Part shown: positions 56,903 to 64,000 of the stretch, in pieces
Layout: the number at the start of each line of letters is the position of its first letter
How positions within the stretch are numbered: the stretch's first letter is position 1
Assembly: GCA_000827325.1 (NCBI GenBank)
Contig: KN832875.1
Span: forward strand, 1,178,001 to 1,242,000
DNA from: Oidiodendron maius Zn
Lineage: Eukaryota; Ascomycota; Leotiomycetes; Myxotrichaceae
Reading direction: 5' to 3'
Length of the DNA stretch: 64,000 bases
The notes under the pieces: model-generated
Told to the model about the DNA's origin: nothing
The model's database searches: none
The model's input: the letters and a program-made list of their open reading frames with translations, nothing else
Made by a program: the position numbers and the translations under genes

Positions 56903-58605
56903 TTACTGTCGTCTTGTCCTTGTCTTCTTGGCTGTTGTTGCAGCATCCTCTTCCTCTTCATCCTGTCCCTTCTTGAGGTCCTCTTCTAAGCCCCACTCAT
57001 CTTTATCATACCAGTCCTCTCCATCTGACATGTCACGATTATGGCCAACATGGCCCTCTGCCTTGGCCCATTTCATAACCATGCGCCTATAACGATCAGC
57101 CTTCAGCAGACCATCGTATACTCTTTGCGCACCCCGGCAAACTTCTTCTTGCTTTTGGATGTACAGTTGCAATAGTCTCCGGGTTTCTTCTGCCTCGTGT
57201 TTTGGTAGCCCTAGGTCCCGGTCTGGATGTGATGTAGCCGGGGCTAGAAAGTACGGATGTATAAAGGCTTCATTGCTAGAATTGGGAGTCAGGGATCCTG
57301 ACCTGCTAGTAGCAGTATTGTCTGAAGCGGCTTGTGCTTGGGCCCGTGTTCGCATGCGACGAGGGGCTGGGTTATCCTCTTCTCCGCGTTCATCAGCATT
57401 CGCGATCTCCATTCCCTCAGACTCCTGGTTCCCTTTAGTCTCATCCGGTGCTTGTGGCCCAGAAGTCATTGTTGTATCTTCTACTGCCACTGGTCCATCA
57501 ACCTCAGTCTGCAGGGGTATATCCGTCACCTCCTTCGGGTCTTTCTGGGGATTATTTCCATCCAGGGCCATTTTATCGCTTCTCTCGCCTACTATCACAT
57601 CCATATCAGCGACCGGAGTGTTAAATTTCTTGGCAGTCTCTACTCCAGTTATAAGCATTTCAGCTGTCACTTTATCGGTATGAAGATCAGCTTCCACGGG
57701 GCGTTCAGCCTCCTCCAATAGCAGTCCCGCTTGTTGAACCGCTTCGTCTGATATTGAAGTGCTCGTTGAAAGGCGATCGCCTTCGTCCTTCACAATGGAC
57801 TTTCCAAATCTGTGGCCTTGGTCATCGCCAAACAGCTCAATATCGCGATCAGTTTCCACTATTTCACAAGGAATCCATGTATGGTCGCCGCTCAGTCTCG
57901 TTAAAAGATGCTTGATCCTCCAAAGTGACGCTCTTTCCTTCTGCACCATATCGCCAGCCTGTCGAGTCAGCTCTGTGAGGGTTTTGGACGTGAAAGGTTT
58001 TGATAAGGTCGGATGGTCGGGCAAATCGGACGCAGCAGTCAACGGCGCAAGAAGATCTATAAGTAGGGTTCGTTAGAGGACGATAATGGTCTCCATTATT
58101 CTTCATTGCACATCGGGGGCCATACGCTCTATCTTCACATTTGAATAAGGGTCGAATTCTGCAACTGCAGCAATTGCAGCGTCGGCCCTTTCGTCGTCAT
58201 CCTCACTATCAACCTCGTAGCCATCCTCGTCAACTAGCGGAGGGTTCCGACTTATAATGTCCCTTTGAAAACCTGCGTGTTCAATTCTCTAGCATTGGCA
58301 TCAGCACTGGCATCAATAACTTCACTACTTATAGGACAATCTCTTACCCTCTTATAAACTTGTGGACCGTTTGGAGGAGCTAATTGGCCAGCACGAACAT
58401 ATCTTGCTTTCTTCCTTAACTTGTTCCCTCGATTTGTGAGCTGTTCAATCGAACTGTCAGAGTCAGAGTCTGGGCAACGATCAATAGTCAGTAAAATGCC
58501 ATAAACCGGTCAGGCCATAGGAGGTCTCCCACCATATGCTTTTCTTTTGACGGCCTTCTTCATGCCAGCAATAGTCTCAGCGAAAAGGGCAAGCTGGGAT
58601 GCCAT
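56903..58605 (-). CDS. RXT2: Rpd3L histone deacetylase complex subunit Rxt2
   Basis: Component of the Rpd3L deacetylase complex acting on promoters. Exons 58605-58533, 58469-58348, 58288-58126 and 58056-56903 give 503 aa. The RXT2 N-terminal domain is plain: SIEQLTNRGNKLRKKARYV, RAGQLAPPNGPQVYKR, HAGFQRDIISRNPPLVDEDG. An acidic patch (SEDDDERAD) follows, then TLTELTRQAGDMVQKE. The middle is acidic and disordered, and the C-terminus has LPKHEAEETRRLLQLYIQKQ with a closing basic stretch (KKTRTRRQ). Divergent from TRAPPC11. Confident. Confidence 0.92.
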
Positions 58606-59280
58606 GATGACAGTTCGAAGATGACAGTCGCTCCACGAGCGCCTGCGTTTTAGCGACTCTTGCAGATGCCGTAGCAGAATGTAGAGGTGGTGTAGTCAAG
58701 TCGTCCTTGCGAGCGATTCAGCTAGGTGACGACCCGGAGAGTCGCAAAGGGGAAGGCTGCTGGCGGTATGGGTGGGGTCGATTCAAAGGCAGCGCGTCGC
58801 AAAGATCAAATACAGATACTTCTCGATGCTAATATATCTGTGCTCTAGCAGGTGCGATGTTGTGACACGCAAACAACCTAGCGAAAACACTGTTCAGTTG
58901 TTATCCTGCTCTCAAGCTGGTGGCCGCGGAACGAGTGCTTCGGGCTAAGACTGTGGTGCAATGGTGCAAGGCTGTTAAAAGATTACATAATACTCGCGAG
59001 GCGTAAGTTAAGTTGACGAACCTCATAACCTCAAAGGGGACTCGAACAAGAGAACTCACGGCTCCCCCGATTCTTCCAGCATCTACGCATCTACGGCTCT
59101 TGCGCCATCTGCAAGTATCCGTTGAATTTATCGCACCATGTCCAGTCTTTAGGATCCGCCTGTTCGAGAAACACAACTCTAATAGCTTCTATTTCAGCTA
59201 CTCGTCCAGTCAACATTGTCGAGACAAAGGGTCAACTGGAGCTGCAATCCTGCTTATGGAGACCCCAACACTACGGCATT
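58606..59280. promoter_or_regulatory. Divergent region RXT2 / TRAPPC11
   Basis: 675 bp. Around 58990-59110 the minus strand has a sequence like a tRNA B box (TGTTCGAGTCC), but no cloverleaf can be drawn. The reading frame upstream of the TRAPPC11 ATG is open to 59122; this is taken as leader. Confidence 0.45.
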
Positions 59281-62200
59281 ATGGACGGGTATGCATCGGC
59301 CTATGTGACTCATAATGTGCCTTACTTGGTTGTATCCGGATTAGGCGGTGCTGAACGCAATCACGCAGATATAAAAGTCGCAGGTGCTCGCATAACTTCT
59401 GATATGCCTCCGGTCGACTCAGAAGATGCAGAGGTTTTAATTAGAAACTTCGAAGATAGCGATGCGAGCGCGATTTCCTGGAATAGCCGTACAAGTGGAG
59501 GAAGGAAGAAATTCAGGGTCAAGATAGTGGGAAGGGTAATTGAGCAAACTCGACAACTCCTTCTCGCCTCAGTCACTGAATCTCTAATAGGAATACGTTT
59601 TGCCTCGGCGTAGTGCTCGACCTCCCGATACGCCTCGACTCCCTGATCCTCACGGCCCAAACCAAGTAAATCGCCCAATCCTGCATTCGACATTATCACC
59701 CCTGACACCCGGATCGTCACTTTTTCCGGATGGAATATTTGATCCCAAGTGGATTGAAAAGCACCAAGACTTTGTTCCAAGCGCGTACATTTCTTTCTAC
59801 AAATTCACTTCTGATCCAAAGTTGGCAACACTTCAAGACAATCAATTGAAAACCGACATAAACAATATCAAACGCATACTGGGTCAATCTGGTTATAAAA
59901 CTCGGCTTATAGTTGCCTTAGTTAGTGAAAGTTCTATTCTAAAGTCTCCTGGCGCCGAAGATCGCCTGATCAACATCCGTAAGGCAACTGGGCTCGACTC
60001 TAAGACGTCCCTCTTCTTCCTCCCTCCACAGAGCTCTGCGGTTGAGATTCAAGCATTTGTTGACGCCATCATATCGACGATATATCCGCTCTGCATAGAA
60101 TACTATAGGGACTTGAGTAAGCATTCTAGGCGCAAACGAAATAGGGGCATTATTCCTCCACCCACCTCCCCTCCTACATCTGGCACATTGCAAACCTTAT
60201 CCAGCCAAGGCTGGAATGTACGCTATGACCTTAAACTTGGCGTTCTTGCAGAATTTCGGCAAGAGATGGATGCTGCTGTGCGCTCATATGAAAGCGGCTA
60301 TGAACTGTTGCTTGGGCCAGATGTCCTGGAAGCGATCGCAAGCTGGAATCCCCGCTGGAATGAAGCGCGCCTTCTTTCCGATGTGTTCGCTATACGTATC
60401 ATACGTTGCTTACTCTGGAATGGAAGTTCAACAGCCGCAGTTCGTCGGTGGTTCTCACACCGAGAAAGGATACGCGACTTTGTCGACCGAAGGGGTAAGG
60501 GCTCATCAACGTATGGCTGGGAAGCATGGGAAGCTCGGTGGGCAACTGTCATGGCTGAAATAGTCAAGAAAGTTGCAATTCCCGATTTTACACTTGGCCA
60601 TACGCAATTTTATTTGCATCCAGAAAAGACCTTGCCCATAGGAGAGAGGCTGGAGCCTTTAGAGTACCTTCACCATCCGGGATACTGGTTTTATCTGGCA
60701 ACCGAACACCTCGTGCGCCGCCGGACTCGTGCCCTCGCAATCCCCGAGGAAGATAGATCTGTTCCTGGACCGTCTTCAGCCTCTCAGACTGCAAATAATG
60801 CCTACAGTTATGACACTTACCTCTGTCCACCGCCCCATGAAGAATACCCGCTCCCTGGAAACAAAGGAGTTGATCATTCTTTACTCATCTTTCAAACACT
60901 AGAAAAGGCGATTGCTGAATTCGATAAAAGGAAGCAATCACGTTTGGTTCATGAACTATCTATTCAACTAGCAAATGAGAGTATGAAGCGGGAAGATTGG
61001 TCAACTGCACTCCATATTCTCCGTCCTCTTTGGCAAAAAATGTCATTCAGGACTGAGGGTTGGTGGGATGCCGTGGAAGAGGTAGCGTGGGCTCTGAGGA
61101 AAGCCGCGGCCCAGGTGGGAGATGGCGGAGCTGTAATTTCGGTGGACTGGGAGCTTTTGCATAGAAGTTTGTGTTCTAAGTGTTACTTCTTAAAGTTCTG
61201 TGCTAATCCAGGAAGGCTTTACACCGCGTCCAGAGTGGCATTACGATTTGACAAAATCCTTAGAGGGTATTGAATACACATTGGCCAAACCGGTCGTTGT
61301 CCTTCATGATCAAGAGATACACTCCTTTTTGTCCGCTACCTTCGCTTTCGAGAAAGCCGAGGGAAAGGTTGGCGAGCTTTGCCATTATCAGCTGGCAGTC
61401 CGATCGAAGGCTCTGCCAATGTCAGCCCCAGTAACCATATCCGGAATTCGAGTAGAGTTCGAGGGCAGTATGAAGCCTCTAGAATTACAGCATAAGAAGA
61501 TCATTGATGAGAATGCCGGAGACCGAAATGATTTTGACCTAAGTAGAGTTTCTCTCTCTGATGCTTTCTCTGAGAAGAGAGATTCACAATCCGGCACTCG
61601 ACTGAGTCAAAGCGGACGGTCCTCATTTATAGGAGAAGGAAACCTTGCTATTTGGCCGGGGCAGACCAAAGTGTTTTGGTTCAGCAGTTTGCTCAGAGAA
61701 GCGGGAGATGCAACAGCCCTATCGGCCACATTTTCGTTAAACTCCGAACTATTTGATCTCGATTATGTCCAACGCTTCGAAACTACAACTCATCCAGACG
61801 TCTGGTGGAGTGGGGATTTTGCCAAAAAGAGGCTCCTCCGCCCCAGGCCTTCCTCAATCACGATTCTTCCTAAACCACCAAAAGTTGAACTCCGCCTTGT
61901 TGAGTTGCAGGATCAATATTATGCGAATGAAAATATCACTCTGCATCTTGAGGTTGTGAATGGAGAGGACGCTGATTCAAGTATAAGCTTAGACGTGCGC
62001 TTGCTGGGGGACGTGGCGCCTCCTATTTCGCTAACAATGGCCGCCGCTAGAGATTACGGAGACAAAGACAGTTCTCCATTAGGATTTGCCGTTGGAAAGA
62101 TAGCCAGTGCAGAGTCGTCAATTGTTGAAATACACATTCCACCTATTGACTTGCCCTCGACCTACGACCTGATGATGAAGGCTTCATATCACCTAGTCTC

Positions 62201-63191
62201 TGACATGGAAACCCCTATATATCATACAGCTTCAGTTCAGCTTTCGATTATCAACCCTTTCGAGGCTAACTATGACTTCGCACCTCGTGTCCATCCAGAT
62301 CAATGGCCAAGCTACTTCAACCATGAGGAGATTTTTAATGTAGGAGCGACCTCGGGGAATGTTAAGGCACATGGTCTGGCCCAAAAATGGTGCCTAACTA
62401 GTCGGTATTTTTCCTTCGCGGCAGACGACCTAATCATTGAGGACCTCGATATCGAGGTTCTTAATACGAACGGCGCAATAACCTGCACCACTAAAAGAAT
62501 CTCTGACATCCCGATCAGTGGTATCCGTGTAAGCCCAAAGAGCTTGGAAGAGGCTGAATTCGACGTTTTCACTCAAAAATTGTCTTTGGATGATCGAACC
62601 ACGGCAACGCTCGATGTCTCGCTAGCAATAAAATGGCGGCGAGAGAAAGGTGACTCGGCTCTGAATACTACTATCTTAGCTGTGCCACGGCTTCTAGTTT
62701 CAAGCAGTGAGCCAAGAGTCCTTGCCTCAGTGTCTTATTCGGCGACCGTCCCTTCTATGGTCCATTTCGACGTTATACTTGAGAATCCGTCTAATCACTT
62801 CCTTACTTTTGGATTGAATATGGAACCGAGTGAGAAATTCGCTTTTTCTGGTAGCAAGCAGGCAACCTTGCAGCTTGTCCCGTTATCAAGACGTACAATA
62901 AGGTTTAGATTAATTCCTTTTGTACGTGGCGATTGGATAGGCCCAATTCGCTGTCTCATTCGTGACAAGTATTTCCAGGTACGTTCTACGGAGAGGGTTT
63001 TGAAATCGTTTTATACGCCCAAACATCCATCCACGTCCGAGAGCCATTATGCATTCAAGATTTGTATTTTACTTTATGATTTAATGCTAACGCTAAACTC
63101 TAAACAGAAAGTGCTCAAAATTGCCCCTACGGAAGGAATGAAGGTCGACAAGGAGGGAATACTTGTATGGGTTCCTCCAGAAGAAGAATGA
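59281..63191 (+). CDS. TRAPPC11: TRAPP complex subunit 11 (foie gras / gryzun)
   Basis: Subunit of TRAPPIII, a Rab1/Ypt1 exchange factor in early secretion and autophagy. Exons 59281-59535, 59591-61166, 61216-62978 and 63108-63191 give 1225 aa. The start MDGYASAYVTHNVPYLVVSG matches the family. An N-terminal insert region (ILHSTLSPLTPGSSLFPDGI) precedes WIEKHQDFVPSAYISFYKF. The foie-gras domain (about 210-560) has SLFFLPPQSS, RSYESGYELL and EWHYDL after the second intron. The gryzun beta-rich domain fills the C-terminus, ending with a WVPPEEE tail. Yeast lacks this subunit; filamentous fungi keep it. The second intron uses acceptor GGAAG. Confidence 0.9.
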
Positions 63192-63312
63192 GAGGAGCAG
63201 CGACTCATGAATAATGATAATTGAGACCACAATATAGACAAACGATCGTATGATAGACAGAAAGGAATTACGTCTAAAACTATGTTAACAATATTCTTCG
63301 ATCTAATCTCAA

Positions 63313-64000
63313 TCATATTTTGCCCTTAGGTGCCTTTAGTGTCTCACCCATTCGCTTTTGCCATTCCTGTGACATAGTTGTCTTCTCTACAAAGGTTTTC
63401 TTCGTCCATTCCAAATATTCTCTCCTTGTAGCACGAAATTTCTCTAATTCCTGGCTCAACCAGGGAGCTGCAGCATCAGCACATTGAACACTTGCCTCCA
63501 TGGCTACGAGATGGCCAATCCCTTTTAACACGACCTCTTTCACCCTTCCCTCTTTTGCACCTCCACTACCTCCAACTCCCGTTCCAGTGACATTCATTTT
63601 AAGCTGGCGAAAATGCGGGGAAGACATTCCGCTGTCTGCACCAAATATGTAGAGCACGCTAGGCCGCACTTCAGCTAGTCTCCTAAATGTAGCGGTCGGC
63701 TCAGGTCGGTAGAATGGAAACTTTGGGGGCCCTGTTGGATCAATATCCGGTACTTTCTCACGGTCAATGACTTTTGAACCATCTACACTCAGGCCAGGCC
63801 AACTGGGCCTTAGAAACGTGAAACATTCCTGATGTTTAGTCGTGCTCAGCGTTACAGAGCCGTTCTCGTTTGGATGCAGACTCGTGGGCGTCTCTCTAAT
63901 GCCGTATTTAAACCAGCGGTCAAATACTCTCGGATCCCAAGATTGGTAAAACTTCTGCTTCCGGAATGCCGCTTCTGCTTCTGCTCGGGAGGACCAGATA
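63313..64000 (-). CDS. Alpha/beta-hydrolase with peroxisomal-type C-terminus, 5' end outside window
   Basis: Partial: 228 codons, open to the right edge, so start and nucleophile elbow are missing. Seen: FYQSWDPRVFDRWFKYGIR, FRPEP-like YRPEPTATFRRL, the acid loop SVLYIFGADSG and the catalytic-His strand GIGHLVAMEASVQCADAAAPWL. The order matches the fungal MpaH/Lpx1-like hydrolases, several of which are peroxisomal. The last residues are GKI, a plausible variant of the SKL-type import signal. The substrate (acyl-CoA ester or lipid) is unknown. Convergent with TRAPPC11, 121 bp between stops. Confidence 0.8.
   Translation of the reverse strand, partial: IWSSRAEAEAAFRKQKFYQSWDPRVFDRWFKYGIRETPTSLHPNENGSVTLSTTKHQECFTFLRPSWPGLSVDGSKVIDREKVPDIDPTGPPKFPFYRPEPTATFRRLAEVRPSVLYIFGADSGMSSPHFRQLKMNVTGTGVGGSGGAKEGRVKEVVLKGIGHLVAMEASVQCADAAAPWLSQELEKFRATRREYLEWTKKTFVEKTTMSQEWQKRMGETLKAPKGKI

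Noticed and set aside
57159-57683. 174-codon antisense frame over RXT2
   Set aside because: Antisense shadow of the acidic RXT2 middle region.
58990-59110. tRNA-like signals on the minus strand (TGTTCGAGTCC as B box, TGGCGCAAGAG as A box)
   Set aside because: The T stem (TCTTG versus CCCCT) does not pair, no acceptor stem closes, and spacing is too long without a clear intron. Not a tRNA by eye; a covariance-model scan would decide.

Overview
The window is nuclear DNA of a filamentous ascomycete (Pezizomycotina). The protein sequences look like Eurotiomycetes (Eurotiales or Onygenales); this placement is from memory of family sequences, not from a search. Evidence for a fungus: almost every gene is split by 45-80 nt GT-AG introns with CTRAY-type branch sites just before the acceptor, genes lie 100-700 bp apart on both strands, and the content is core eukaryotic housekeeping. 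I see no operons, CRISPR, plasmid or phage genes. I built exon models by hand; each multi-exon model given below sums to a whole number of codons and keeps the family sequence in frame.

Layout. 1-9 kb: MAK21 (ribosome assembly, cut by the left edge), divergent mitochondrial prolyl-tRNA synthetase, glutathione synthetase and an APC-type amine/amino-acid permease with 10 introns. 10-21 kb: an SR-type splicing factor with an unusually long intron, kinetochore NDC80, peroxin PEX14 with a 7-nt exon, an intronless GC-rich esterase/lipase-fold hydrolase, and HMG-CoA synthase (ERG13). 21-29 kb: an uncharacterised single-pass membrane protein, a CCDC174-like protein, homoserine dehydrogenase, a small membrane protein, and tRNA m7G methyltransferase TRM8. 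29-46 kb: the PXA-RGS-PX sorting nexin MDM1, prefoldin 5, an uncharacterised 657-aa protein, ORC1, PRP46, NAS6 and a TMF1/Sgm1-type golgin. 46-54.8 kb: alkaline ceramidase, prefoldin 1, an uncharacterised coiled-coil protein, mitochondrial carrier HEM25, deaminated-glutathione amidase and phospholipid methyltransferase OPI3. 54.8-56.9 kb is an AT-rich gene desert with decayed coding-like sequence. 57-64 kb: RXT2 (Rpd3L complex), TRAPPC11 and a cut-off peroxisomal-type alpha/beta-hydrolase.

The genes do not form one pathway. Functional echoes (two prefoldin subunits, two glutathione genes, several membrane-traffic proteins) look like chance in a gene-dense core region. The most interesting signals are in gene structure: a 7-nt exon in PEX14, 14- and 26-nt exons plus a GC-AG intron in NAS6, 16-26-nt exons in several other genes, and a 448-nt intron splitting RRM2 of the SR protein with a consensus 5' splice site inside it. 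I found no clear novel defence or mobile system.
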